Source: Conus ventricosus (lineage: Eukaryota > Mollusca > Gastropoda > Neogastropoda > Conidae). From it: a DNA stretch of 64,000 nt. How positions within the stretch are numbered: the first letter of the stretch is position 1; each line of letters begins with the position of its first letter. The stretch is from NCBI GenBank assembly GCA_018398815.1, contig CM031609.1:27242049-27306048 (forward strand). The letters run 5' to 3'. The position numbers were made by a program, and so were the translations under genes. Below, one piece after another: positions 1 to 11,576 of this stretch. A model generated the notes under the pieces. It did not search any database. It had not been told where the DNA came from and was given only the letters and a program-made list of their open reading frames with translations.

Positions 1-736
1 GGGGGGGGGGGGGGGGGCCCCCTTTTTTTTAAATTCCAAAAAAAGGGGGGGCCCCCCGGGGTTTTCCCCCCCCCCAAAAAAAAAAAAAATTTTTTCCCCC
101 CCCCCCCCCGGGGGGGGGGGGGCCCCCCCTTTTCCCCCCCCGGGGGGGAAAAAAGGGGGGGGAAAAAAAAGGGGCCCCCCCGGGCCCCAAAAAAAATCCC
201 GGTTCCCCCCTTTTGGTTTAAAAAAAAGGGGGGGCCCCCCCCCCCCTTCCGCCCCCGGGGGAACCCCCCGGGGGGGGAAAAAAAAAGGGGGGGGGGGAAA
301 AAAAAAAAAAAAGGAAGGAAGGGGGGAAAAAAAAAGGCCGAAAAAAAAAAGGACCAACCCCCGGGGGGAAAATTTTAAAGGGGGAAAAAAGGGGGGAAAA
401 AAAAAAGGGTTTTTAAAAAAAAAAACCAAAACCCCGGAAAAAAAAGGGAAAACCCCCCCCCAAAAAAAAATTTTCCCCCCAAAAACCCCCCCCCTCGGAA
501 ACCCGGCCCCCAAAATTTTAAAATTTTTTTTAAAAAAACCCCCCCTTAAAAACAAAAAACCCCCCCCCCCCAAAAACCCCCCGGGAAAAAAATTTTTTTG
601 AAAAAACCTTTTTTTTAAAAAAAAAACCCCCAAAAAAGGGGGGGGGGGGGGGTTTTTTTTTTTTTTTTTTTTTTGGGGGGGGGGGGAAAAAAAAGGGAAA
701 AAAAAATTTTCCAAAAGGGAAAAAAAGGGGGGGGGG

Positions 737-784
<48 letters not shown>

Positions 785-2025
785 AAAATTTTTTTTAAAA
801 ACCCCAAAAAGGGGGCCCCCCCCTTTTAAAAACCCCCCCAAAAAACCCCGGGGTTTTTTTTTTAAAAAAAAAAAAAAAAAACCCCCCCCCCAAAAAAACC
901 TTTTAAAACCCCAAAAAAAAGGAAACCCCCGGGGGGCCCCCCAAAAAAGTTTTTGGGCCCCCCCCCCCCCCCAAATTTTTTTTTTAAAAAAAAAAAAAAA
1001 AAAAAGGGAAATTTTCCCCAAAATAAAAAATTAAAAAAAAGGACCCCCCAAAAAAAAAAAAAAAAAAAAAAGGGGGGAAAACCCCCAAAAAATTTTTCCC
1101 CCAAAGGGGGCCCCAAAAAAAATTTTTTTTTTTTTTTTTTTTAAAAAAAACAAAAAAATTTCCCCCCAAAAGGGGGGAAATTTTGGGGGGTTTTTTTTTT
1201 TTCAAAACCCCAAAAAAAACCCCCCCCCTTTTTTTTACCCAAAAATTTCCCTTTTTGGGGCCGAAAATTAAAATTTAAAAACCCAAAAAAACCCTTTTTT
1301 TGGGGTTTTTTTAAAAATTTTAGAAAAAAAATTTAAAAAATTTCCCCCTTTGGGGGGTGGGGGTTTTTTTTTTGTTTTTGGGGGGGGGGGTTTTTTTGGG
1401 GGTTTTTCCCGGGGGAAAGGGTTTTTTGGGTTTTTTTTTTGGGGGAAAAAACCCTTTTTTTTTTAAAAAAAAAAAAAATTTTTAAAAAAAAAAAAAAAAA
1501 CCCCCCCGGGTTTTTTTAAAAAAAAGAAAGAAAAATTTTAAAAAATTTTTTTTTTCCCAAAAAAATTTTTAAAAAAAAATTTGAAAAAAAAAAAAAACCC
1601 AAAAACCCAAAAAATTTTTTTTGGGCCCCCCCGGGTTTTTTAAAAATAAAAATTTTTTTCCTTTTTTTTTAAACCCCCCAAAAAAATTTTTTTTTTTTTT
1701 TTTTTTTAAAAAAATTAAAAAAAAAAATTTTTAAAAAAAAACTTTTTAAAAAAAAAAAAAAACCCAAAAAAAAAATTTTTTTTTTTTAAAAAAAATTTTT
1801 TGGGGTTTTTTTTTTTAAAAAAAAAAAAAAAATTTTTTTTTAAAAATTTTAAAAAATTTTTTTTCCTTTTTTTTTTAAATTTTTCCCCTTAAAAAACAAG
1901 GAAAAATTTAAAAAAAACAGGAGGGGGGTTTTTTTTTTTTTTTTTAAAAAAATTTTTTTTGCCCCTTTTTTTTTTTGGGAAAAGGGGGCCCTTTAAAAAT
2001 TCCCTTTTAAATTTAAAATCATTGC
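1..2025. other. Homopolymer-run sequence at contig end, probably artefact
   Basis: Nearly every base lies in a run of 3 to 30 identical bases, with few ordinary dinucleotide steps. Runs shorten gradually between about 1850 and 2030 and normal complex sequence follows. Reading frames here encode only poly-Phe, poly-Lys, poly-Gly and poly-Pro. No gene is supported. A contig end built from low-quality long-read signal is the simplest explanation; a real biological homopolymer mosaic of this kind is not known to me. Confidence 0.85.
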
Positions 2026-2113
2026 AAGAGACAGAGAAGAAAGAAGGGAGTGGGGAAGCAAGAGAAAGAGAAGTAAAAGAAAGAGGGAGAATGTTGAACA
2101 CACAACCATAAAG

Positions 2114-2122
2114 ACTTACCTG
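2114..2122 (-). promoter_or_regulatory. Splice donor CAG|GTAAGT of the hAT-like exon
   Basis: On the minus strand the reading frame of the transposase-like exon runs into CACAG followed by GTAAGT, a full metazoan donor consensus. The exon's last base is 2120. The intron and any later exons lie toward lower coordinates, in the corrupted contig end. Confidence 0.6.
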
Positions 2123-3284
2123 TGGTGTTGTTGCTCTGCCTTCTGCAGAAAGCCAAAGTAGAATGCAATCAACACGTCCATCTGTTGATCAATTCTCTCT
2201 GCCACTTCAATCATCTGAAGAAAGCGTGATCCCAATGGTCTGATCAGCATACGAGCTTCAACATTCAGCAGGCTGCACATTTCAGCAATGAGGTCCTTTC
2301 CCTTTGGACTGCCTTTTATGTCATAAAACAAATCTTGTCCCAAGTCTTCTACATAACTGTTGAAGGCTTGCAAAATTCTTTTGCAATGTTTGACACAATG
2401 TGCACTGTGTCACCATGTACATCCAACACATGTGGATTTTGTCTTCTTATCAGGGTCTCCATTCCTTCTTTCTTGCCTCTCATCACATTGCAGTTGTCTG
2501 TAAGAGAACTCACTACATTTGTCCAAGGAACTGCATCACCACCTGCAGCTGCCTGGTCAAACTGCAGCATCTGTACCACACCGGCAAATATATTTTGCGA
2601 AGTAGCGTAATTTTCAGAAAAACTTCCCAAAAGAAATGTCTCCACCCCCCCCCCCCCCCCCCCCCTTTGTTCTCATTAAAAACCCTCACAAGAACATTCA
2701 CCATCTTATTGTTGGCATTGTTTGTTGCTTCATCTAAAGACAAAGAAAAGTAATTCTCTTCAGCTTTTTGAGCAGCTCTTCTCTGAAAGCAGGGGCCACT
2801 CCATGTGTCAAGGTGTATGCAGCTGTACTTCTGTTCATACTGAGGCCTTTAAGTGCTTTGGGGTCCTCTCCCATTTTTTTTTGCAAAATCTATGTGTGCA
2901 GGTGCCAAAGAAAATGGCAAACAATGTTCTGCAAGGAAAGCGCACGTACGAATTTTTGCATCCGTGATCCGATCCATTGTCGTAAGACCAGCCATCACAG
3001 GTTCGGCAGTAGGCAGAGTCGATGTGTGCGCCTGGGCACTCAGTCTCGAACAGTGTGTTGGGTCGACCGCGTGTGCATGAAGGCTTTTCTTGCCGTTCGA
3101 TTTGTAAACCAGTTTTCTTGAACACAAGTGGCACCACGCCGTACCTGCTTCGTCCGCTTTTTTTTAACCACAAGCCAAACGGTCGATTCAAACTGTCCAT
3201 TTCGTTGAGCCACTCTTTCTTCCATTTGTTTTTGCATTGGGAATCAACCTTCCGCGCTTCGTTCTCGCTGGTTAAAAACTGCAT
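2120..3284 (-). pseudogene. hAT-like transposase-derived exon, frameshifted
   Basis: Reading on the minus strand from 3284, pieces in different frames follow the order of an animal hAT-type transposase. First comes a basic N-terminus with FGLWLKKS. Next is a zinc-finger-like segment (CHLCSRKLVYKSNGKKSLHA, with the first two Cys and a later His pair) around 3040-3130. Then come LAEHCLPFSLAPAHIDFAKK near 2900 and SLDEATNNANNKMVNVLVRV near 2715. The C-terminal core (SSLTDNCNVMRGKK, HIVSNIAKEF, DIKGSPKGKDLIAEM) spans 2620-2120. At least three frame changes and a 21-base G tract (on this strand) at 2645-2665 break it. It ends at a consensus splice donor, so it is an exon of a multi-exon gene or element. 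The match to hAT-like proteins is from memory of the family; the superfamily could be related rather than strict hAT. Whether the breaks are biological or sequencing errors cannot be told here. Confidence 0.6.
2645..2665. repeat. Poly-C tract inside the transposase-like exon
   Basis: About 21 consecutive C on the plus strand interrupt the coding frame between the SLDEATNN and SLTDNCNV segments. Homopolymers this long are rarely read correctly, so the length and the frame across it are unreliable. Confidence 0.8.
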
Positions 3285-3335
3285 TTTTAATCACAGTGAC
3301 CTGGCAGCATACACACGTGTGGAACAAATTTTCCA

Positions 3336-3346
3336 AAGATGGCGGC
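3336..3346 (+). promoter_or_regulatory. YY1-like motif AAGATGGCGGC
   Basis: The 11-mer AAGATGGCGGC matches the YY1 consensus found near many metazoan transcription starts. It lies about 50 bases upstream of the first readable codon of the minus-strand transposase-like exon. Its role as promoter is inference from position. The rest of 3285-3480 holds A-rich tracts (3368-3380, 3456-3478) and no gene. Confidence 0.3.
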
Positions 3347-3480
3347 GACGAAGTGACCTCGCACAAGATTGATAAAAAAAAAAAGAAAAACGTGGACCGG
3401 AACGTAAACATGGACCTGCATCAAGTCCAACGGACGATCGCCAGATCGGTATCCCAAAAAAAAAAAAAAAAAAAAAAATT

Positions 3481-3687
3481 TTAATTTTTCCCAATACGGA
3501 ATTCCGTCTCAGACGGAAGGAAAATCACCCATAGAATCGAATTATTATTCTTCGATTCAGTTATATTAAACCATTTGACTTTGTAGAATATTTCATGGAG
3601 TGCGACCATTTGGGTTCCGCAATCGTTATCAAAAGCATGTTGTTTTAAATCCGTAGGACTGTCTTGGGTTGTTATTGTTACAAACAT
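3481..3687 (-). pseudogene. Polinton minor capsid-like protein, N-terminal fragment
   Basis: A 68-codon frame starts with ATG at 3687 and is cut at about 3481 by an A-rich tract. The segment MVALHEIFYKVKWFNIT resembles the early part of Polinton penton-like (single jelly-roll) minor capsid proteins, where a 'W-x-VAL-x-EI-x-Y' stretch is typical. The rest of the protein is absent. It diverges from the plus-strand gene beginning at 3708, only 20 bases away, so the two would share a promoter region. The family assignment is from memory and tentative. Confidence 0.4.
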
Positions 3688-3707
3688 TTTTTTTTAAACA
3701 AATAAAA

Positions 3708-4916
3708 ATGAGCGCGTTTAAATATACTAAAGATGCAAAATTAAATATTATGTTGGGCCGCACTACAATCCTAAAAATATAGCAACTGACACTCTTGACA
3801 TTGCTGTGACCCAGACTGTCACTTTTCATAAAAAGGTGGTTACTCCATTAGCCAAATATCCTAACCTCCTATTAAAAAAGACTACATCGCAAAAGTGTAA
3901 TTCAGTCATCCGATGCAGTTTTATCAGAACCAGTTAACTTTGCCGTGTTTTGTGCAACAACTGGGTGTGGAGTGTCGTATGCTAATCATTTAAATCACCC
4001 TGATCCTTTGGTGAGGTCAGTGTATAGATTTCTTTTTTTATTACACTTCAGACGTATTTTGACTGAATTGCAAGCGCCATTACCAAATGACAAAACGTTT
4101 AATCCATTCAGCAACAGAATAGACATGAAGGCTTTTGAAAGGATTTGTAACGAATTCAATATTAATGTTAAGACAGACTTTAGACAAAAGTCGGATCTTA
4201 ATCATGGCTTAGGCACCCTTATTTGTGGGGCGTGCACAGAAAGTATAACTATGACTGGAATCCTCCTTACACATCTTTTTCTTCAGGCACAGGCGTTCCC
4301 CTGGGGTCCATAGAGCAAGAGCATAAAACAGCATGGACAACATTTATCTTAGGAATATCTGAGGGCCTAACTAAAGCAGGAATAGAACGAATAAACGACT
4401 CTATTCGTACTTACGTTTGGTGTTTGCTAGGTTCGCAAGCACAAGCGAGATCGAGCATAACTAATTCTTCTACTGGCCTTGATGCACAAAAACAATACTT
4501 AGCAAATTTAGAGGACGCCATTAATTCTACAGTTGATTTACCTTCAAGTATAAAAAGGTACCAACATGTTTTACATACGCAAGATCGAAAGTAGACTTTG
4601 CTGTTGGCACTGGTTTATACATGCTGCCTTCTGACCTCAGACTCCAGGTAGGAACAATAATAAACTACAACAATGAAATCCTTGTAGCAGGTAATGAACA
4701 GAAGGTTGGGAAAAAACGATATAAAATCTGGGCCAGTAATATTACAAAACAATAAAAAAAAAACACCCAAGAATAAGTCATCCAATCCCCAAGGTTCAAA
4801 GCACAAAGACTGTTGAAGACGTGGACTTTGTTCGCGATGCCCACGAATATGAAAAGACAGCGCTAGTTGTTGGATTAACTGTCCTAGGATTACTTGGTCT
4901 TTATCTTACTGAATAG
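3708..4916 (+). pseudogene. Conserved Polinton protein with C-terminal membrane anchor, frameshifted
   Basis: Reading begins at ATG 3708 (AAAAATGAGC) and changes frame several times. The best pieces are 3945-4300 (YANHLNHPDPLVRSVYRF, then FNPFSNRIDMKAFERICNEF and TDFRQKSDLNHGLG) and about 4310-4590 (GLTKAGIERINDSIRTYVWC, AQARSSI). The last frame (4820-4913) ends with a hydrophobic helix, ALVVGLTVLGLLGLYL, then Thr-Glu and a stop. I recognise this protein as recurrent in Polinton/adintovirus-like elements of invertebrates but cannot name its function. A membrane-anchored virion component is plausible inference. At least three frame breaks are visible. Confidence 0.55.
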
Positions 4917-4936
4917 TAATCCAACTATTAAGAGAA

Positions 4937-6094
4937 CTAACGCCGAAGTGCTCGGCCATAAGCAACTACTTTGCTTGCAGTAGACAAAAGCCAGCTAATA
5001 ACACTCCCTAATATACCTGGTAAAGAGTCTATTGCTTTACCAGCTAATTTTTTTTAATAAACTCGCAAGATGATCAAGCTGTTTTTTTACCCATGATTTA
5101 TCAGGTGGAGCGATGGCGATGGAGGCACCAGCCCAGCACCCCCACCACCACCTGTAATAGCCATCACCAGTGTACGTATTGCAAATCCTAAGGCAGTTAT
5201 AACGCTTACTAATGTGACGCCTTGCTCTCTAAACAGTGGTCGTATTCGTTCTGCTAGCGTTGCGTCTTCATATAAAATTCTTTGGATAGTTTCTCTTATT
5301 CTGATCACTTGAGTTCGTAATTGGTCTCGGTTAGTAGACGCCGCTTTTAGTCTTGCTGCTCTTTCTTTTTCAAGATCTTTTAGTCTTTGTTTTATTCTTT
5401 CTTTAACACTAGGCCCTAAGTTGGCGTCATCGCCTCAACGAGTTTTTCTTTTTCTCTTTGTATATGCTCATCTATTTCACTTAGTTTTGCTAAATTGTCT
5501 GTTAATTCACCTCTAATTTTCTTACATTCCGATTAATAGCCTCTAATTCTTGCGGGGGTATTGGGGGATCATTAATTGTTTTTAATGCTGTTTCTTCTGA
5601 AAACTGGTTTCTGCTTCTTCTATTACATTTGTTGTTTTGTCCGCTGCTGGAATTAAATTTTGAAGTTCTATGTTTTGGGGAACTGTTGGGAGTTCTTGTT
5701 CCATGTTTTGAAGGGTAGCAACTGCTTTCCTCTTTAATTTTGGTTTTGGTTTAGGGATGCCAAGAGATCTAGACTCTTTTGCCTTAAGTCTTTGGTTAAT
5801 TGTACTCAACTTTAAAAACTTTGATGGGTTTTGTTCATGTGTAAGCTGAAAAAGTTGTTCTCGGTTGGGGCCGATTTTCACAAACAAATGGCCATTCTCA
5901 TCTCGTTCAAAATTATTAGGGTCTAAAACTTCGGGAGGTTTTATGTTTAACCTTTTGTAAAATGCTCCGACCGTACTTTCTGTTAATTCACGCCGCAATG
6001 AGAAACGTCGAGCGATGCTGTGTTAAGGAGTCCTTCCCATCCATGTCGTCTTCAGGATCAAATCATAATCTTCTTCACCTCCAATTCCTGCCAT
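4937..6094 (-). pseudogene. Conserved Polinton protein with hydrophobic C-terminal half, frameshifted
   Basis: Start ATG at 6094 (MAGIGGEEDYDL), converging with the preceding plus-strand gene. A long intact stretch (5998-5582) contains FVKIGPNREQLFQLTHEQNP and FLKLSTINQRL. A charged, probably coiled-coil region follows. Then 5308-5110 reads TLAERIRPLFREQGVTLVSV and a hydrophobic helix (ITALGFAIRTLVMAI) with a Gly-rich turn. The tail reads LPGILGSVISWLLSTASKVV and stops at 4937. The combination 'RIR-LFREQG' plus 'LPGI-G-I-SWLL' is a hallmark I associate with Polinton-type elements, where its role is not settled; a membrane-active virion protein is a guess. At least four frame changes occur. 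Confidence 0.55.
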
Positions 6095-6132
6095 GTTTTT
6101 AAATAATTAACTTTTTATTTTGTTTTATAAAA

Positions 6133-7458
6133 ATGTCACAGGTATATGGCTCGATTCTTGACCCGCATAGAAGACTGAAAGAACCCCATGGCGTGAAGGG
6201 AAATAAACGGAATATTACTTTTCCCAAAATAATCCATCTACTATTGATGCAGATCAAATTCTTACTGTTAGATTTCCAGACCTAGGAGCGGATGATTTGA
6301 TTGTGCCAGGCTCTGCACGGCTTACTTTCAAAATAGAACTCGCTTCAACAACAGACCAAACCAGAACAGTTGTCCAGAATCTGGGACGGGCAATCGTTAA
6401 GAAAATTTCTATAAAACTTGAGGGGAAAGAAGTATTTTCTTTAAACAATGCAGACATATTTTTAACCTATTCTGATCTATGGCTAACCGCGAATGAAAGG
6501 GAAGATCTTGCTTTCAAGGAATCGGCAATGAAGAAGCACTAAAACTTAGAATAGGCGCCGAACCTCGCCTCAGTGCTAAAAGCAGCAAAAAGTCTTTAGC
6601 TGTAAGTTATGCGTTTGGAAATCGCTTTTCCATTCCTTTAGATTTTGAGTTTTTTAAAAGCGCATGCCCAATACCTTCAAGGGGCATTAAAAGACAGATT
6701 GTCATACGAACTAACTTTTAATGACTACAAACGTGTTATCAGATCAACAGACACCGAAGCAATGTAGGCCTACAGCATTTCTGACATCTCGTTAGAGTTG
6801 ATGTTGTTAGCAACTCTAATTTAGCAAGGCTGATTGGGAAAACAATATGAGTCACAATTAGTAATATATTACGAAAACGTGCGTCATCATTCAACATATC
6901 CTAAAAGCAGGGCAGACGCTATATGGAATTTTAATCTTAGTGTCGCAGTAAAATCGCTTAAAGGTATTTTATTGCTGTGCAAAGATGAAGAACCATTCGC
7001 AAGAGCAAGTGAAAAGTTTTTTAACCCAAAAAATAACGAAAGTACAATGTTCGATTGATGGTAGTCCTAACCAATCTATGCTAGCGGACTTAGAACCTTA
7101 TCATCATTTTGACGAAATAAAGAAAATTGTTTGGGGGTGGGGGGGGTAGAAGTCTAACAGCAGACCTTGCGTCTAAAGATCTACACCTTCACAGTGTTAG
7201 GCTTGTGATTATTTAACATCAAAATACGGTTTATGGATTGACCTAAGGTCAACAGAGGATAATCAGTTGCATGGAAGTGTGAGAGATGTTAGAGACATAA
7301 TAAACATTCAAATTGATAAAGAAAAAGAGGCTGTTAAAAACCCCTTAATGTACATTTGTTTTTATTATATGATGCACAGCTAAATATTGAAGCTAACAGA
7401 TTTAAAGATGTTAGTATACTAAATTATTTTTTCATTTTTAAAAAAGCTGCCCACTAAA
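6133..7458 (+). pseudogene. Polinton major capsid protein (double jelly-roll), frameshifted
   Basis: The gene starts at ATG 6133 and diverges from the minus-strand gene starting at 6094. The section 6275-6545 reads LIVPGSARLTFKIEL, then VVQNLGRAIVKKISIKLEGK and a segment ending SDLWLTANERED. The 'VPG-x-ARL-F-I' followed by 'VVQNLGRAIVKK' pattern is typical of the hexon-like double jelly-roll capsid protein of Polintons and adintoviruses. Later pieces (about 6870-7058) continue in another frame, and the frame ending FKKAAH stops at 7458. Five or more frame breaks are visible, including a G tract at 7137-7146. As read it could not be translated to a full capsid protein. Confidence 0.6.
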
Positions 7459-7554
7459 TTTATACAAATGCGCCTACAGCGCCAGAATTACCAAACGAAG
7501 GGATAGTAGAACCCCCTGGCATAAACACCTTTAGATTAACCCAACATTACACAA

Positions 7555-8081
7555 ATGCAACAAAAACTAAAGCAAGACCTTTCAAAATACAGCAAAGCCA
7601 AACGAAGGTATTCTGCTGCCCTTTAATGCTGTTACCTATGTTAACACTGGAGCATCGACTATAAGCGCCGCATCAGCAGGGACAAGTGTTGGTCTTTTAG
7701 CAACAGGTGTTGGTGCGCCCGCAGCTTTACCTCTAGGCGGTTTGTCTTTAGCTCTCGGCCTGTGTTCATTAGCCGTAGGTGCTGCTAGCAAAAAAATAAA
7801 AACTAAACTCCAAAAGCACACAGCTATGGTTCAACTAATAAAAGCTAAACTTAGTTCCTTCAGGCTGATAATAAATAAAGCACTAGCTGGCTCAAACATC
7901 ACGGATGAAGAATTTAATCGTTTACAGGCCGATTTTGATGACTACAAAAGACAAAAGTTTGATCTTCAAGAAAGGCGAGGACAAGTTTTTCTCAACAGCC
8001 AGACCCCGAGCAGATAAAAAAGGAATGCTTAAAAAAAAAGTAAACGAAACATTAAACTCTGTTCTAAACAGCTCACATTAA
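7555..8081 (+). pseudogene. Small hydrophobic Polinton protein, frameshifted
   Basis: ATG at 7555 opens a short basic helix (QKLKQDLSKYSKAKRRYS). A frame change at about 7625 leads into a long Ala/Gly/Leu-rich hydrophobic stretch with VGLLATGVGAPAALPLGG and LALGLCSLAVGAASKKI. A charged tail follows (KHTAMVQLIKAKLSSF, ITDEEFNRL). A last frame change gives a C-terminus stopping at 8081. This 'basic helix, glycine-rich membrane hairpin, charged helix' architecture recurs in invertebrate Polintons next to the polymerase. It resembles membrane-inserting virion proteins, but no function is established to my knowledge. Confidence 0.5.
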
Positions 8082-8199
8082 CAAAAGCCAAAGGGTGTTT
8101 ATACTTTAGTTTATGAGTCTAAACACAAAAAGACCATCGATATTGATTAATTATTTTTTTTGATTTAAATAATATTTTGAGTTAGAAAAGAAACTCAGC

Positions 8200-11100
8200 A
8201 TGGATAAAATATATGAAGGTCCAGACGAATTGTTTGAAGCAATGCAAGAAGATTTATCAAAAAGCACTGAATGATATTGATTTAGAAGTCATTGATCCAG
8301 CAAGCGTACGGGCAAGCGTTGCTCATGCTATTTTTCAAGTTCCAGGTAAACTAACAATAGACCCCACCGGTTAAAGTAATGTTAGCTGTTTTAATCGACT
8401 ATGTAACAATAAATGAAGAAAATCTAAAAGTCTGGGTCTCGACTAAACAACAGACTATTCTTTCCTCTAATGACTTAACACCCGGTTGGGCAGACGAACT
8501 GCTTACACAGTTTGATGTGGCCGCTGAAGAAGCCAAAATGAGAGGCTCTGGTTGGTCAGAGGGCGAAGTCTTACAGATCAGATTAAAACAGTCTAAGTAT
8601 GCACCGATTGTTGGCAAGTCTTACATTCCACTACTCCAGCATTAGTTGCGAAAAAAGCAGTTCTAAACATAAAGAATACAGACAACAAATGTTTTATGTG
8701 GTGTGTTCTTGCAAGGCTGCATCACGTCCGGAAAAACGCAGAGAGAGTGTCTAACTATCGCCCTTACGTCAATGATCTTAACTTTAGTGGAATATCCTTT
8801 CCTGTTAGTGTAGATCTAATTGATCAGTTTGATGAACAAAACAAACATAACTGTTAATATTTACACATGGGATGAGGAAACAAATCTACAACCGATTAAA
8901 GTGTCTAAGAACAGCCCAACAATAGGTGATCCAGACAAAAATCATGTTGACTTACTACTGATGCTTTCACCGATGCCACATTACACATTGATACGAACAA
9001 TGAGTAAACTAATGCAGCATACTTCAAAAGATGTGCACAAACAAGAATTCTGCAGAAAATGTTTAACAAGAATTCCATCTGCTCAAGCCGCAAGCGAACA
9101 TAAGAAACATTGTATCGGCCCAGTTGACTGTAATACGGAACTAATTACGCCCCCACCCGGATCTAAAGTTAGTTTTAAGAACTGGAAACGGATGCAAATT
9201 TCCATATGTTGTTTACGCAGACTTCGAGTCGCTTATTGTTCCTTATGAAGGGCCAGTGCCACAAAAACTTCGAAAAAAAAGTCTTAATGAGTAATCATCA
9301 GATTTGTTCATTTGCCTTCATTATTGTCAGGTCGGATGGCGCTCATTCAGCACCAGAATTATATAGAGGGCCTAATGCTGCAGAATACTTCTTAAAACGC
9401 ATGAAGCAAGTGCGTAATGACTGTTCTAATAATCTGAATTTATCTGAAATCATGATGACGCCTGAAGACCACAACAGTATGACTCAGCCACACATTGTTG
9501 GATTTGTGGTTTAGAACTCAGTGAGGAAGCCAATCCAACAGTAAGAGACCATGATCACATTAGTGGTAGATTTAGAGAGCAGCGCACATTAAATGCAATC
9601 TTCAACTAAAGTTTGAACCAAGACATGGAAGCTGCCCATCTTCTTTCATAACTTGCGAGGTTACGACTCTCACTTATAATGAAAGCAGTGGACGATGCCT
9701 TCAGGGTGTCATGCATCGCACAGTCATCAGAAAAGTACACGTGTTTCACTTTAAATAACATGTCTTTTTATGACTCTATGCAGCACATGATGGGATCATT
9801 AGAGTCACTGGCTATGTCATTAAAGTCCTGCCCAATAACGGAAGAATATTTTAACCCGACTCTTGTTAGAAAGGGTGTTTACCCTTATGAGTACATGAAC
9901 AGTTGGAAAAGGTTTGATGAAGATACACTTCCGCCTAAAGGCGCGTTCTTTTCTAGTCTCAGAGGAAAGGACATCGGTGATTCTGATTACCCGCATGCTC
10001 AAGATGCGTGGCAGAAGTTAGATTGTAAAACGATGGGAGACTATCATGACTCCTACTTGATGGCTGATACATGTTTGTTGGCGGACGTCTTTGAAAATTA
10101 CAGAAAGACCTGCATGAATTGAAACATTATAGCTTGGATCCCGCGCATTACATTTCTGCGCCCGGGGTGAGTTGGGATGCTTTCTTAAAGTTTACTGGAG
10201 TACAGATTGATTTATTGTCTGATTTACCAATGATTCAGATGATTGAAAACGGATTGCGTGGAGGAATTAGTATGGCGTCGCATCATTACTGTAAAGCAAA
10301 CAACAAATACTTGTACGACTATGATCCAAGTAAAGGTCTATACTATCTCATGTATTTAGATGCAAACAATCTGTATGGTTGGGCAATGGCGCAATCACTT
10401 CCATTACGTAACTTTAAAATGTACACAGGTACGAATAATATTCAAAAGGCATTAAAGTGGTTGGGCAGTTTGACGCCGGGTCAACAGCGCGGATACATTC
10501 TAGAAGTTGACTTAGAATATCCTCATGAACTCCATGACCTGCAAAAATGACTATCCGTTAGCGGCAGAAAGACTAAAGATGAATCCAAGAGAGCCACCCA
10601 AACTTGTGCCTAATCTTCGGGGCAAAAAAAAATTATGTCTGTCATTACAGACTTCTACAATTTTTTTTTAAGACATGGTTTGAAGTTGACAGCTGTTCAT
10701 CGTATTATTGCTTTTGATCAAGAACAGTTCATGAAACCATACATCATGAAGAACACTGATCTTAGAACTAAATCCGCAGATGCTTCAGAAAAAGACTTTT
10801 TCAAGCTAATGAACAACAGCTGTTTCGGAAAGACTATGGAGAATCCGCACAAGCGCAAAGATGTCACCAAAGAGAACGAAGCAATTAAGCTGACTTCAAA
10901 ACCTAATTATCAGGACTTTAGAAAATTTCATGATCAGCTTTTTGGTATAATGATGAAAAAAAGAAAGTCAAATTGGACAAACCTGTATTTATTGGGTTAC
11001 TGTTTTAGAATTATCAAAGCTTTTGATGTTAGAATTTCTTTATGACTACTTTAAACCCTCGTATCCAGAGTCCAGAGTACTTTACACAGATACAGACAGT

Positions 11101-11567
11101 TTTGTTATAGATATCCCTACTGAAGACATCTATAAAGACATGGAATTAGAAGTAGCGAAAGGAGCGAGTGGATGGTATGACGTCCGATTACCCTAAAGAG
11201 TCGCCTTTACATTCAATTACTAACAAGAAGTTTTAGGAAAGATGAAGGGTGAATTATCTGGACGGTGATTAAGGAGTATGTGGGTTAAGGTCGAAAATGT
11301 ACAGTATTTCGAGCCAGGAGAAACCATTAAGAAAGCAAAAGGAATATCTCGCAGTGTTGTGCAGTCAAACATATCGCATGACAACTACAAAGAAGCGTTA
11401 TTTGACAATAAAACTTTTCATCATGACAACGTAAACTGCGATCTAATCTACATGAGATCAACACAACGGTTGTAACAAAGAAGTCATTAGATAGAACAAA
11501 CACAAAACGTGTGTTTGTTAATCCAGAGATTTTATATGCAACTGGACATTATAGAACCGTAAAATAA
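8200..11567 (+). pseudogene. Protein-primed family B DNA polymerase of Polinton, frameshifted
   Basis: Start ATG 8200; stop 11565-11567; about 1120 codons, the usual size. A cysteine-rich N-terminal part lies at 8640-9150 (FCRKCLTRIPSAQAASEHKK). The exonuclease-type region around 9210-9680 shows a YADFES-like motif and an NLRGYDSHL-like motif. The polymerase domain shows YLMYLDANNLYGWAMAQSLP at 10350-10410 (motif A region), KDFFKLMNNSCFGKTMENP at 10790-10850 (motif B) and LYTDTDSF at about 11080-11103 (motif C, catalytic Asp pair). These are established marks of family B polymerases with a protein primer. Frame breaks occur near 8265, 8645, 8835, 9235, 9515, 10120, 10550, 11045 and 11190. In an intact element it would replicate the DNA. 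Confidence 0.85.
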
Positions 11568-11576
11568 TTAAATAAT

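Noticed and set aside
746..2101. Open frames with poly-Phe, poly-Lys and poly-Gly
   Set aside because: They come only from homopolymer runs in the probably artefactual contig end.
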